NCBI GenBank assembly: GCA_023055355.1
Contig: JALJCS010000054.1
Location: 1,426,001 to 1,490,000, forward strand
Source of the DNA: Agelaius tricolor
Taxonomy: Eukaryota; Chordata; Aves; Passeriformes; Icteridae
Length of the DNA stretch: 64,000 nt
Direction of reading: 5' to 3'
The stretch's first letter is position 1; the number at the start of each line of letters is the position of its first letter. This document shows, in pieces, positions 1 to 10,459 of the stretch. The translations under genes and the position numbers were made by a program. The notes under the pieces were generated by a model. That model had not been told where the DNA came from and did not search any database. It saw only the letters and a list, made by a program, of their open reading frames with translations.

Positions 1-780
1 CCCAGCCAGGGCATTTTCCCTTTGAGGGATCCCACCAGCAGCAGGGAGCAGGGATGGGTGAGCAGCAAATCCTGAGGATTCCTGCTTTCCCTGGTGTCAA
101 AACCCCGTGAGATTTGTGCTGTTTGAACCAAACCTCTCCTGTTATCCCCAAAAACCACCAGGCATCACCTCCCCAAGCCCCACGGAGCCAAGCACTCCAC
201 GCTTCTCTTTCCTGTTGCCGCTCAGCTGATGCCAAATCCTCTGAGAAGCTGCAATTTTTTCTTGTGTTTACATGTTAAAAAAGGGGCTAAAAAAAAAAAA
301 AAAGGAAAAAAAAAAAGGAGGTGACCTCTTGCTCACCCCAGGCAGGCTGTGAGGAGCCGCCGCTGCCTTCACCTCCGGCTGAACTTCCAGATTATCTCAG
401 CCAAGATTCACCTTGCACTGAACTTGTACCCGGAGCACGGCACAGTCACGGAGCCCTGATTAAACATTGCAGCACCACGGGGCCATAAATTTATACATTT
501 AATGAGGATTAGCGGCGCTTCCTCCCGCCCTCCTCGGGCTGGGGACCGATGGAAGCACCCACCAGCACGGGTTGGACGTGGAAAAGCTGGGAATAAGCAG
601 GAGATGAAGCAGCTCCTATGCTGTTCCCTGTGTGTGGAATACATGGCAAATCCAGCGGGAGCAACCATGGAGCGACCCATGGAGGGCTTCCCACCCAAAA
701 AAAAACCCCAAGAAAAAGCAGAAGTGCAGTGGGACACGGCGCTCCAGGAGCCCGTGGGTCCCTTGGCCCAGCAGGAAACC
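1..780. other. Unique noncoding DNA with an A-rich tract
   Basis: No CR1 similarity or coding signature is visible. The only notable structure is an A-rich run at about 286-318, interrupted by GG, and moderately AT-rich DNA near 480-500. Confidence 0.5.
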
Positions 781-1070
781 GTCCGCAGGCCGTGGCCTCC
801 TAAACTCTGGCTGCCCTCTTCCCACCGAGCGCCGCATCCCAGCGCCGTCCTCCCGTCTCTTTTCCAGGACGGACGCGTGACGGGAGGCAGCGGCGGCTGC
901 TGCCTCCTCCTCCTCCTCCTGCTGCTGCTGCTGCTGCTCCTGTCCCAGCTGCCACGGAGGGAACGGGGAACGGGAGAGCTCCGCGCTCGCCGACGCCGGC
1001 CGGGGTCACTCGGCCGCGCCAGGGGAGAACGTCTGGGCGGCGAAATGGATCCGCTCAAGTTCAAGTGCTT
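780..1070. other. CpG-rich patch with a CCT/CTG trinucleotide run
   Basis: CpG dinucleotides are frequent here (for example gcgccgcatccc, ggacgcgtgacgg, cgccgacgccggccgg), unlike the surrounding DNA. It contains (CCT)n running into about six CTG units at 903-942. Open frames through it are Leu- or Ser-rich translations of the repeat and do not look like real proteins. It could be a small intragenic CpG island, but no promoter element was identified. Confidence 0.4.
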
Positions 1071-1083
1071 GGAATGCCTCCCT

Positions 1084-1136
1084 CTTTTTTTTTTTTTTTT
1101 TTCCTCTCTCTCTCTCTTTTTTTTTTTTTTTTTTGG
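1084..1136. repeat. Polypyrimidine simple repeat (T)n-(CT)n-(T)n
   Basis: An uninterrupted T/C run: about 18 T, a CT dinucleotide block, then about 18 T. It accounts for the Phe/Ser- or Lys/Glu-rich ORFs that cross it. Confidence 0.9.
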
Positions 1137-1767
1137 TTGAAGAAACTAAACTAATACATCCCTGCTTTTCCTGATAACTTCCTCCTTTCCCCTCGGAGGT
1201 TTTGTTTAGCAGATCCATTGTTCTCAGCCAGCCTTGCCCTGGGGTCCAATTTGAGAGCGTTCTCATTTTTCCCCCCTATGTAACCGATGCTTATTTCTTT
1301 AAGCTCCACTGTAAACACAAAGCACACGGCAGAGCCCTGGCCCGGCTTTGCAGGAGGCAGCCTCAGCCCTGGAACTGCTTCTCCGTGGGGTTTTTTTTTA
1401 TTGGAAACAAAAGGATTGGGTCTCCTTGCTCCAAGGAGTCAAACACCTGCGGGATGCGGGAACCCGCGGGTGGTCCAGGGGCTGCGTGACCCTTTTCTGC
1501 TTCCAGAAATGTGGCTTTGCTAATTAAAGACTTTCTTGATTGTTCATTAGGGGCAGGGGCTGAGGCAGCAGGACCCGTTGGAGGTGGCCTGGAGGTCCTT
1601 GGGGTGCTCAGGGTGAAGGAGGATCCACCAGAGCGTCCCCTGGGAGGGGTAGCACAGGGGGACAAATATAAACTGAAATAGAAAATAAATCCTTGGAAGA
1701 GGTGAGAGCATCTTGGATGGTCCCGGGGACACGCCAAGAGATGGGGATTTGGGAAGGGTGGGTGCCA

Positions 1768-2155
1768 AAGGCCACCACTGCCCCATGTCCCCAAATGTCA
1801 CATCCACAGGGCTTTGAAATCCCTCAGGGATGGGGACTCCAAACCTCCCTGGGCACTTCCAAGGCCTGACCACCCTTTCCATGAGGAAATTCCTCCCAAT
1901 GTCGACCCTGAGCTCCCCTGAGGCCGTTCCCTCTGCTCCTGTCCCTGTTCCCTGGGATAAGATCCCAAATCCCCCCGGCTGTGCCCTCCTGGCAGGAGCT
2001 GTGCAGAGCCACAAGGGCCCCCTGAGCCTCCTTTGCTCCAGGCTGAGCCCCTGCCCAGCTCCCTCAGGGATTCTGCAGCCCCTGCCCAGCTCCCTCAGGG
2101 ATTCTGCAGCCCCTGCCCAGCTCCCTCAGGGATTCTGCAGCCCCTGCCCAGGTCC
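1768..2155 (-). mobile_element. CR1 LINE fragment, type B 3' region, minus orientation
   Basis: It contains the reverse complement of the CR1 3' region: ccaccactgccccatgtccc, then a 'cacatccacagggctttgaa' block, 'ccctttccatgaggaaattc' and 'gctgtgccctcctggcagga'. It matches the fragment at 55225-55770 almost base for base over long stretches. The 5' side of the element ends in a 31-bp tandem array (2048-2151). Confidence 0.8.
2048..2151. repeat. 31-bp minisatellite, 3 units plus partial, inside CR1
   Basis: The unit runs from cccctgcccagctccctcag to ggattctgcag. Three identical units lie at 2048-2078, 2079-2109 and 2110-2140, followed by an 11-bp partial unit. The same unit recurs at 55540-55725 in another CR1 copy. 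Confidence 0.93.
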
Positions 2156-2282
2156 TGGAAAAGGTTTCCTGAAGTGGAAATGTCCCCAGGCCAGGCTTGG
2201 AGCACGCTGGGATAGGGAAGGTGAGGAATGGGGTGGAACCGGGTTCTTTAAGGTCCTTTCCCACTCAGCCCATTCCATGGTA
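2152..2282 (+). mobile_element. CR1 LINE 3' end fragment, plus orientation
   Basis: 'gtcctggaaaaggtttcctg', 'ccccaggccaggcttggagc', 'gctgggatagggaag' and the tail 'cccattccatgg' follow the type A CR1 3' end in the sense direction. It abuts the minus-oriented type B element head to head, which suggests insertion of one into the other or an old inversion. Confidence 0.55.
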
Positions 2283-2289
2283 AAAGAGG

Positions 2290-3295
2290 AGGATTTAACA
2301 TTCCCACTCACTCCAGGCCTTCCTGGGAGCATGGCCAGCCTCTTTCCCCCTCCACAAACCTCCTCCTGCAGAGAAAGCCCCGAGTTTATCTGAATCTGTT
2401 CCCTTTTTGGTGGATCCAGACCATCTCTGGGACTTGGAATTCGCAGGGAACAAAAGCGTGGAGCCAGAAACTCCAGCGGAGAACGTGCCACACTTTTGGC
2501 AACCCGGAAAAACTCCTGGATGACCCAAGTCTGGCTCCTAATTAATTACAAGCCCCAGATCCTGCAGGAACACACATTCCTGGGATTAAAATGATGCTGA
2601 GCAGGAGCTGAGGCAGGATTTGATCCCGTGGCTGCATCCGCCAGACGGCCCCGGGCACGGGGAGCCCCAGCAGGATTTATGGATATTTGTTGGAGATAAA
2701 AGCAACCCAAGAACCTCTGGGAAACAAAAGCCAAGGCTTTTTCCTTGGAGTGTCACAGTAACCCCTGGATGGCCCCGTGCTCATTGTCACAGCCCTGGAA
2801 AGGTACAAACAAAGGGAACTTTGGGTGCCAAGAGCTGGAGCAGCAGGGAGAGGAGCGGCTCCGCAGAATTCCCTGTGCGGCCACAGCCAGGGCAGAAATC
2901 CCGGGATGAGAGGGTTTAGGATGTGCACCAGGAGCTGTCACCCCACCCCAAAGCGATTTCCAGGGGGAAAAGAAGAGTGGAGTCCTGGGACTGGGGGATT
3001 CGACACCAGGGCAGTGATGGGGGAAGAATAAAAAGTCCCTTTTGGGGTTAAAAATGTGCTTAGAGGATTTTAAAAGGGCTGGAAATGGAGGGTTTGGGGT
3101 GGGAGCGGTTGCCAAAAAATGGGATTGGATCCCAATGTTGCTGTTGTGGTCATGGAAAGGTTGCACAGGTGTTCCCTAAATCTGAAGCTCCTCCTGCCCC
3201 AAAGATCAGCAGCATCTCCAAGGAAGGTGTTTTCCAGAATTTTGGGGAATTTGAAACAGGAGAAAACTGCTCTGGTCAGGTTGGAGTAAATGTGG
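2290..3295. other. Unique noncoding DNA
   Basis: No gene, CR1 segment or tandem array is recognised. It contains two short AT-rich motifs (ctaattaattacaag near 2538) and ordinary single-copy sequence. Confidence 0.45.
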
Positions 3296-3298
3296 AAT

Positions 3299-3720
3299 GG
3301 GGGAAAAGGGAGAAAAATGAAAGTAAAGGAAAAGGGGGGAAAGAAAGGAAAAAAGAAAGTAAAAAGCAAGAAGGGAAAAGAAAGAAAGAAAAAAGAAAGT
3401 AAAGAGAAAGAAGGGAAAAGAAAGAAAGAAAAAAGAAAGTAAAGAGAAAGAAGAGAAAAGAAAGAAAGAGAAAAAGAAAAAAGAGAAAAGGAAGGTAAAA
3501 GGTAGAAGAAAAGCAAGAAGGGAAAGGAAGAAGGAAAAAAAGAAGGGAAAACAAAAGAAGAAAGTGACAAGAAAATGAAAGACAGAGAAATGAAAGGGGG
3601 AAAAGAAGAAAAGAGAGGAAAGGAAGGGGGGAAAAAGGGAGAATAAATAAAAAAATTAAGAGAGGAAAAGGAAAAAAAAGACAGGAAATAAAAATAATAG
3701 TAATGAAAAAATCCAAGGAA
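3299..3720. repeat. Long polypurine (GAAA/GGAA-type) tract
   Basis: About 420 bp are nearly all A/G on the plus strand, built from degenerate aaag, gaaa and ggaa units with local 30-40 bp duplications (for example 'agaaagtaaagagaaagaag' twice near 3390-3450). The strong strand asymmetry could allow triplex (H-DNA) structure. Lys- or Phe-rich ORFs here are artefacts. Confidence 0.92.
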
Positions 3721-3799
3721 ATTTAATGTAGACAGAATTTCAGAGGAGGAGGATTTGCCAAAGCAGATCCAAACACATCCATGGAACCCTCATCTGACA

Positions 3800-4068
3800 C
3801 CTGGATTTGGGTACTGGAGTCTGGGATCTGCCACTGGGATTTGGGCACTGGAATCAGGGATCTGCCACCGGGATTTGGGCACTGGAATCAGGGATCTGCC
3901 ACTGGGATTTGGGCACCAAATCAGGGATCTGCCACCAGGATTTGGGCACTGGAATCAGGGATCTGCCTCTGGGATTTGGGCACTGGAATCAGGGATCTGC
4001 CTCTGGGATTTGGGCACCAAGTCAGGGATCTGCCACTGGGATTTGGGCACCAAACTCCTGGTTCTGGG
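3800..4068. repeat. 33-34 bp minisatellite, about 7-8 units
   Basis: The unit reads ggatttgggcactggaatca followed by gggatctgccactg. Successive units differ by 'ggaatca' versus 'ccaaatca' (one base shorter) and 'ccact' versus 'cctct'. The mixed 33/34-bp length makes all three plus-strand frames open with the same repeated peptide, so the ORFs here are not genes. Confidence 0.93.
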
Positions 4069-4069
4069 T

Positions 4070-4615
4070 CTGACAGAGCCCCCAACTCCCGCCTCTTTCA
4101 CCCACGATGGACAAAACACCCAAACCCACCAAAGCCCCTCCATGATTTATCCAACTCACATAACCTCAGTGAATTCAGCCTAAGCCAAGCCCAGCTCAAC
4201 TTTAAGCCCAGCCTAAGCAGCCTGGCTAAGCCAAACCCCCTTTTCAGGGCATTTTCCACCCAAACTGAGTCCTGTGTGTTTCCACCATGGTCCCGTTGCC
4301 TCGTTCCCTCTTCCCAGCGTGTTTTCCTGGCAGGAAGGAGCAGCGGCTGGGCCAAGCCGTCTGCTGGCCCTTCCCTGAGCTCCAACAGCGGTGTTGGAGA
4401 CAAATAAATTTGTCTTTATTTACCCCAAAACGTGTTTATTTTCTCCTTCCCTTTTAATTTCGTTATTGTTTGATAGGAACATAAAGCAGAAGCCCCGATC
4501 GATGCCAGAGGCTCCCAACCCGAGGGTTCCTTGGAAACTTCCTTGGGGTTGTCGGAACATTTCTGAGGGGTTATGAACTCCTTAAACAAACAGCTGAGGT
4601 CATTGTTAGTCACAA
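4070..4615. other. Unique noncoding DNA
   Basis: It contains weakly repetitive 'taagccaagcccagctcaac' and 'taagcccagcctaagcagcc' wording near 4180-4235 but no gene or transposon that I can identify. Confidence 0.45.
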
Positions 4616-4617
4616 AA

Positions 4618-4692
4618 AGACAAAAAAAAAAAAAAAAAAGAAAAAAAAAGAAAAAAAAAAAGAAGGAATTATTTCAGGAAATAAAAAAAAGC
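4618..4692. repeat. A-rich simple repeat
   Basis: Runs of A interrupted by single G residues, followed by an A-rich tail (aaataaaaaaaagc). Confidence 0.9.
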
Positions 4693-5007
4693 AGGATTAA
4701 AGTTACAGCCAGAAGCTGCTCCCAGAGAAAGGAGCTGGGATGGGGGATGGCAAAATCCGCAGTAAAACCACCAAGGAATCACGAGCCTGGCACTGGCTTT
4801 CCACTGGTTTTCCAGCTGCCATTCCAAGCCACCCTCTCTGTGTTTTTTAGATGTCAAATCCTCTAAAAATCCTTCTCCTTGGACTAAGAGATCCCAACCC
4901 CAAGTTCAAGGGTCACTCTCCGAGCAAGAGGAACTTTTGGGGGTGATTCTGGTGGCTTTTCAACCTCTGGGTGGGATACCAGAGGACAGGAGCAATTCCA
5001 GAGTTAA

Positions 5008-5178
5008 AGGGAATGGAATGGGATGGAATGGAATGGAATGGAATGGAATGGAATGGAATGGAATGGAATGGCAGGAAAAGGGAAAAAAAGGAAATCGGGG
5101 GAAAAAAGGGAAAAGGGAAAAGGGAAGGGAAGGGAAGGGAAGGGAAGGGAAGGGAAGGGAAGGGAAGGGAAGGGAAGG
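5008..5178. repeat. (GGAAT)n then (GGGAA)n pentamer arrays
   Basis: About 11 GGAAT-type pentamers (5010-5070) are followed by a short degenerate A/G spacer (5071-5120) and about 11 GGGAA pentamers (5121-5178). GGAAT is the unit of human satellite III, but here it is just a short pure array. All the Met-Glu-Trp-Asn or Lys-Gly-Arg-Glu ORFs are translations of it. Confidence 0.95.
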
Positions 5179-5179
5179 A

Positions 5180-6290
5180 TCCATCAAAGCCATTGGATGC
5201 AGGGGCGACCCTATCGAAGGATACATGGATAGAACACCTGGATATCCATAAATTCAAGCACAGGGAAGGGGTGGGATCGGAGCACATCGGAAAAGTGAAG
5301 GAGAGAGGCCTCTTATCCCACAAATTCCCAGTCCCAAGGAAGAGTCTGCCTGGCTGCCTCTACCCCATCTCCTGATCCATGTGGGATGGAATTCCATCCA
5401 CCCCAGAGGCTCCACTGGTTCCGTTTCCAGTACCAGGGATACCATGATTCCCACTGGGAAGGGTTGCTCCCACCCCTGGGTGAGCCTGGGGGGTTTGGAG
5501 ATCCTGGAGCTCTGCTGGGATCCACTTCCCACCTCCAGCAGATCCGGCTGGGACATCCCAAATACCCAATCCCAGGATAAGCTGGATGCACAGAGCTTCC
5601 TGCATCCCTGAAAACTCCATGGAGTGGAGAAATTCCTGTTTTATCCTGCTGCTCATCCCTCCTTGCTGCTAACAAGGCTCTGTCCCAGCCTCATTTCTCA
5701 TTCCTGCTTTTCTTCCTGCTTTGTGCCTCCCCTCTCTGTGTCTGATCCTCTTTTCTCCTTAAAAAAAAATAAATCCCTGCTTTCTGCATGGCCCCAAAAC
5801 CCCCTGAGCCTGCCCAGACAGAAACATGAATAAAATACAGAAGGAATTCAAAAAGAGAGGGAAAATTAAAAATAAATAAAAGCCAAGCAATCTCCTGGCA
5901 GGTGCTGAACTCTCCTTGTGCTCCAAGAGGAATTTTTCATGACATCCCATCACTTATTTAGGCTGTGGCTCCGTGACCTCCTGCATTTCCCTGCATTCCA
6001 ACCAGGCATCAGCAGCTCCTCTGCCCACCTAAATCTCAGCCCAGCCCTTGTTTGGGCAAAAAAAGCCTCCAGGAAAGGCAGGAGATAAAGAATATTTTAA
6101 AAATTGATTGTACGACTGATCAACGGGAATGCTGAGTTTGGGAAAAATGCAAAGGAAAAGGGAAAATCCTTGTGGATGGAGAAGATGTGTCAGTGGAAGT
6201 GGGAATGCAGAGGGTTTTTAATCCTCTGCTTGTCTGATGCTGGAAGCAGCAGGGAAAAGATGAGATGGGCAGGAGGGAAAAGCAAAGCTG
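5180..6290. other. Unique noncoding DNA
   Basis: No recognisable gene or element. It is AT-rich with A runs at 5760-5880. Sequence wording is ordinary single-copy avian DNA. Confidence 0.45.
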
Positions 6291-6295
6291 CTTTA

Positions 6296-6560
6296 AAATC
6301 ATGGAAAAGGGTTGGAAAAGATCCTTCAGAGCGAGGAGTCCAACCATTCCCTGCACTGCCAAGGCCACCACTGCTCCATGTCCCCAGTGCCACATCCCCA
6401 GGGATTTAGATTCCCCCAGGAATGGACATCCCATCACTTCCATGGGAAGTTCCAGTACCTGGCCACCCTTTCCATGAAGAAATTTCCCTGATTCCAGCCT
6501 AAACCTCCCCAGTACAACTTGAGGCTGTTTGTCCTCGTTGTGTCCCTTATTCCCCAGAGC
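6296..6560 (-). mobile_element. CR1 LINE fragment, type B, minus orientation
   Basis: 'catggaaaagggttggaaaa' is the CR1 3' end, followed by 'aaggccaccactgctccatg', 'tgccacatccccagggattt' and 'ccctttccatgaagaaattt'. Its reading order matches the copies at 1768, 37812 and 55225. Confidence 0.8.
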
Positions 6561-7350
6561 AGAGCCTGATTCCCACCTGGATTCACCTCCCTGGCTTCCC
6601 AGAGAACCTCTCAGACCCAGGGATGGAGCTGGCCTTGGCAAACCAAGCCCTGAAATGCTCCAGGAAATAAAGAGGAGCAAAACCAGCCCAGGAAATACAA
6701 CAGAAGAGGAAATGAAACCTGAGAAATAAAAATGAGCAAATGAAGCCCTGATCTGATCTCAGAGATGCTGAAAATCAGCAGCTTCATTAAGAAATAAATT
6801 AATTGGAGCCTGTGGGAATTAAGGGTTAAGTGATTTCCAGAGTCATCCTCGGGCTCCTAAAAGCCACCAAGTGCTGAGATAAAGAATTCTCAGTGAACAC
6901 CAAATTGTGGTTTTATCCAAATTTGTATCTCGTGATCGATCCCTGACCCAGGGATGGGCCAATCTTATCCCATCTGAACCTGGTCCCATCTGGGAACTCC
7001 CTGCTGGATTCCCAGGGAGTAACGAGGCATGAGCCCCTCTCCAGGGGCAAGGCTGGACTTCCCCTCCTCTCCAATTTCCCTGGAACTGGGAGTAATTTAA
7101 GAACCCTCCACCCTTGGTGGGATTGCAGTGAACTCCAGAAGTGCTGGGAGGAGCTGAGAGGGAAAAGCAGGGGCAAAGCTCCCAGGCCATATGAGCCTGG
7201 GTGTCCATTTCCTTTGGATATAGGATTAAATTGGATTGGGTGCACTGTGTTATATGTAACAATTATATGGAACTTTACATGGTTACACACAATATTAGAT
7301 AATGTTGTTTATGGGGTTTATTATCTTATAAACTTATTAGACATTATGTA
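6560..7350. other. Unique noncoding DNA, AT-rich at its end
   Basis: No gene or transposon identified. From about 7205 to 7355 the sequence is distinctly AT-rich (tataggattaaattggattg, ttagacattatgtattttat), immediately before a CR1 3' tail. This AT-rich stretch may be the old insertion site. Confidence 0.45.
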
Positions 7351-7359
7351 TTTTATTAC

Positions 7360-7965
7360 ATGGAATCATGGAATCATGGAATCCTGGAATCGTGGAATGG
7401 GTTGGGTGGGAAGGGAGCTTAAATCCCATCCCATCCCACCCCATTCCATGGGCAGGGACACCTCCCACTATCCCAGGTGGATCCAAGTCCCAGTGTCCAA
7501 CCCGGCCTTGGGCACTGCCAGGGATCCAGGGGCAGCCCTAGCAAATCTGGGAATTCCAGCCCAGCCGGGAATTCCTTGCCAAGATCCCAGGCCAATCTCC
7601 CCTTTCCCAGTGGGAGCCATTCCCTGGCTCCTGTCCCTGCAGGCCTTGTCCCCAGCCCCTCTGCAGCTCTCCTGGAGCCCCTGCAGGCCCTGCCAGGGGC
7701 TCTGAGCTCTGCCTGGAGCCTTCCCTTCTCCAGGGCAACATTCCCAGCTCTGCCAGCCTGGCTCCAGAGCAGAGGGGCTCCAGCCCTGCAGCAGCTCCGG
7801 GGCCTCCTCTGGGCTCTCTCCAGCAGCTCCACGTCCTCCTGCTGTTGGCCCCAGGGCTGGGGCAGCTCTGCAGGTGGGCTCTCACCTCAGGGAGGGGCAC
7901 AGGGACACAATTCCCACCTTGCCTTGGGCAGCAGCCAGGCCTGAGCAGGGGGGTCTGGGCTGTTC
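7360..7965 (-). mobile_element. CR1 LINE, type A, long 3' fragment, minus orientation
   Basis: It starts with the reversed tail microsatellite (tggaatcatggaatcatgga, then tcctggaatcgtgg). It continues through 'gggcagggacacctcccac', 'gccagggatccaggggcagc', 'tcccagtgggagccattccc' and 'ccagctctgccagcctggct' to 'tccagcagctccacgtcctc'. At about 600 bp it is one of the longest copies in the window. It is nearly collinear with the plus-oriented copy at 26045-26530, so the two form an inverted pair about 18.7 kb apart. The short 8-bp-type tail repeats show the true LINE 3' end. Confidence 0.88.
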
Positions 7966-8455
7966 CAGCCTCATCCACAACATCCCAAACCCCTCTCCTG
8001 GGGCTGCTCCCAGCCCCTTCCCACCCAGATTCCTGCAGGTTTAAGGAATCAGAATCCAGCGCAAGCAGAGAACTTAGAAGGGGCTGCTCTACCTGGACCT
8101 GTTGCCACAGCTGCAGCCTCAGCCACTGAGACAGATTTATTGCAACAATTATCAGCAATTAAGATTTAGGATCAGAAACTGGATGAATCCCATTTTTAAT
8201 ACTTTTTTTTTTTTAATGAACAACTCCCTTGAAATAAGCTGGAAAAAAAAGGCAAAATCCCTAATTCATCTGAAAGAAGCCCCTGGGAATGTGAGCAAGG
8301 CTGGAGTCAGGGGTAAGGACGAGGATGTGAGCCATGCTTTGAGGTTTATGGGAGCTGAAGGGAAGGAATCTTCCCTGCTCCCTGCCAGGCTCCCGGTGGA
8401 GCTGGGAAGAGGGCCTGGCTCCCGTCTCCCGTTCCTCTGCCCCCCAAGGCCCCGG
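7965..8455. other. Unique noncoding DNA, possibly old CR1 at its left
   Basis: The first 100 bp may be the diverged upstream part of the adjacent CR1. The rest has no recognisable feature apart from a T-run near 8203-8215. Confidence 0.35.
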
Positions 8456-8600
8456 CTGGGAGTTTACAATTGAATTTTCTGCAGTCGCAACGCGGAGCCC
8501 TTTGTGTACAGAACGTCTGATGGAAACGGCCTTTTTCAAATTAACCTGGAATTCGGGCAAAAAAAGCCTCCATGTGTTTCTGTTTCATTAGGGGAGGACA
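8455..8600. other. Candidate conserved noncoding block
   Basis: A repeat-free stretch with non-CR1 wording and intact AT and CpG motifs (ttacaattgaattttctgca, gtcgcaacgcggagcc, caaattaacctggaattcgg). It is flagged only because it stands out from its repeat-derived surroundings. No alignment was available. Confidence 0.25.
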
Positions 8601-9000
8601 TTTGGAAAGGGAGGAACGCTCGGGGAGGGCGACGGGGCCGAGCCGGCGGGAAACCGGGATCTCCTGCCACAAACAGCATCGGAATTCCTCTGGGAATGGC
8701 TTTGGTCTTCATGGAATTCATAAACTCCTTCCATGCATCCATCCCTCCCTCGTCCCCCTCTCTCCCAGCTGCCCATCCCGAGCCCTCGTGGTCCCAAAGT
8801 TGGATTTGGTGACCTTGGAGGGCTTTCCCAATTTAAGGATTCCGTGATTTTGAGGTGAAAGGTGGATCTGGTGGATAAGTCACTCTCCAGCCTTCCCAGC
8901 TCCTTCATTTACGGATTAATTCCTCAGGAAAAGGAGGCTTTCCTGAATATTTTTGATTTGGTTTAATACCTAAAAGGGTAAATTCTTTCCCTAAAATCCA
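8600..9000. other. Unique noncoding DNA
   Basis: It includes a short CpG-containing patch at 8620-8660 and ordinary sequence after that. No gene or element is recognised. Confidence 0.4.
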
Positions 9001-9002
9001 AA

Positions 9003-9117
9003 TGGGAAGGGAAGGGAAGGGAAGGGAAGGGAAGGGAAGGGAAGGGAAGGGAAGGGAAGGGAAGGGAAAAGGGAAAAAGGAAAAAGGAAAAAAAGGGAAA
9101 AGGGAAAAGGGGAAGGA
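9003..9117. repeat. (GGGAA)n microsatellite
   Basis: About 12 GGGAA pentamers decay into gggaaaa/ggaaaaa variants. It is the second such array in the window; the other is at 5121-5178. Confidence 0.95.
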
Positions 9118-9174
9118 ATAAGACCAGACTCCCTACAGATGTCATTCCCATGACAGCGGCATTTCTCACCTCAG

Positions 9175-9440
9175 ATATTATAAAATATTGGGAAAAATAT
9201 TGAAAAAATATTGAAAAATACTGAAAAAAATAGGAAAATATTGGAAAACAAAAAAAAGAAGTAGTATCAGAAAAAATTAAAAGACATTGAGGACCATTGA
9301 AATAATGCTGAAAAATATTGGAAAGTATTGAAACAGTATTAGAAAAAAGTAAAAATATTATAAAATATTGGAAAGCATTGAAAAAACACTGAAAAATACA
9401 GGAAAGAATTTGGAAAACAGATTGAAAAAGACGCCCAGCA
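9175..9440. repeat. Degenerate A-rich tandem sequence
   Basis: The sequence repeats variants of 'atattgaaaaaatattgaaa' and 'tattggaaagtattgaaaca', which look like a decayed short tandem array or an old AT-rich satellite. No protein is encoded. Confidence 0.7.
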
Positions 9441-10055
9441 AATCCACTGTGCATCTTCAGCAATCCAACCCTTCTCCAACCCAGCTCCCTCTGCCTCTTG
9501 GAAACCACTTCCCTCCCTACTGTTTTTTGGGATTCACACTTATTATTCTTCCTCTCCTCTCCTTTGTTATCACTCTGCTCTCTCCCTCCAGGCTTTTCCT
9601 CAGCCCTGTTGCTTAATTTTTCTAATCCCTGCCCCTCAGAGGGAGGAAGCCGTCCTGTTTTCCTTATTAATCAGGAATCTCTGGCTCCGGGAGCGCGGAA
9701 CGTTCCGGTTCAGAGCGTTCCACCTCACTGGAGCTACCAGCACGCAGACCCCACGGAGCCCAGCCCTTTTCCCTGCAATTACCTTCCAAAACCACAGCCC
9801 AAAAAAAGGTTTGCAAACCCTCGCCCCTGCCAAAAAAGGGGGTTGGGTTTTTAGGAGAAACCAAAATTCCTCGAAAGTGCCAGGTTGGATGTGGGGATGA
9901 GACTGAAGTTTGGAAGCTGGTGGGGTGGGGGAGGGAAAGTGTTATGGTGTTCCCAGCTGGATTTTGGATATCCATTGGAATGGGGTTGGGGAGGAAGTCC
10001 ATGAGCAGTGGCACCGGCCCACTGTGTCTGCTGGGAAACTGCCAGGATGGGATTG
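9440..10055. other. Unique noncoding DNA
   Basis: No gene or transposon identified. A short pyrimidine-rich area lies at 9545-9600. Confidence 0.4.
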
Positions 10056-10057
10056 TC

Positions 10058-10455
10058 CTGCTCTCCTGAGATCCCACCGGGAATTCTGTGTCCAGGTCTG
10101 GTGTCCCCAACACAGGAAGGACATGGAACTGCTAGAAAGAGAGCCCAGAGAAGGGTCAGGAAGAGTGGAGCCAGGCTGGGAGAGCTGGGAATGTTCCCCT
10201 GGAGAAGGGAAAAATCCAGGGAATGCTCAGAGTGCCTGCAGGGGCTCCAGGAGAGCTGCAGAGGGGCTGGGGACAAGGCCTGCAGGGACAGGAGCCAGGG
10301 AATGGCTCCCACTGGGAAAGGGGAGATTGGGCTGGGATCTTGGCAAGGAATTCCTGGCTGGGCTGGAATTCCCAGAGCAGCTGGGGCTGCCCCTGGATCC
10401 CTGGCAGTGCCCAAGGCCGGGTTGGATCCACTTGGGATAATGGGAGGTGTTAATT
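10058..10455 (+). mobile_element. CR1 LINE, type A, plus orientation, 5'-extended
   Basis: It begins further upstream than most copies, with 'gggaattctgtgtccaggtc' and 'caacacaggaaggacatgga', matching the CR1 region where the reverse-transcriptase frame ends. It then runs through 'gggaatgttcccctggagaa', 'cagggaatggctcccactgg' and 'ctggatccctggcagtgccc'. The 3' tail is cut off at about 10455, before the expected 'aaccattccatgattcc' block, so it is truncated at both ends. Confidence 0.82.
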
Positions 10456-10459
10456 ACGA

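Noticed and set aside
502..1140. 212-codon plus-strand frame with a Leu run
   Set aside because: The Leu run is the CCT/CTG repeat and the Phe run is the T tract. Another frame on the opposite strand is equally open.
3070..3716. Phe/Leu/Ser-rich minus-strand frames resembling transmembrane segments
   Set aside because: They are translations of the polypurine tract. All frames look alike.
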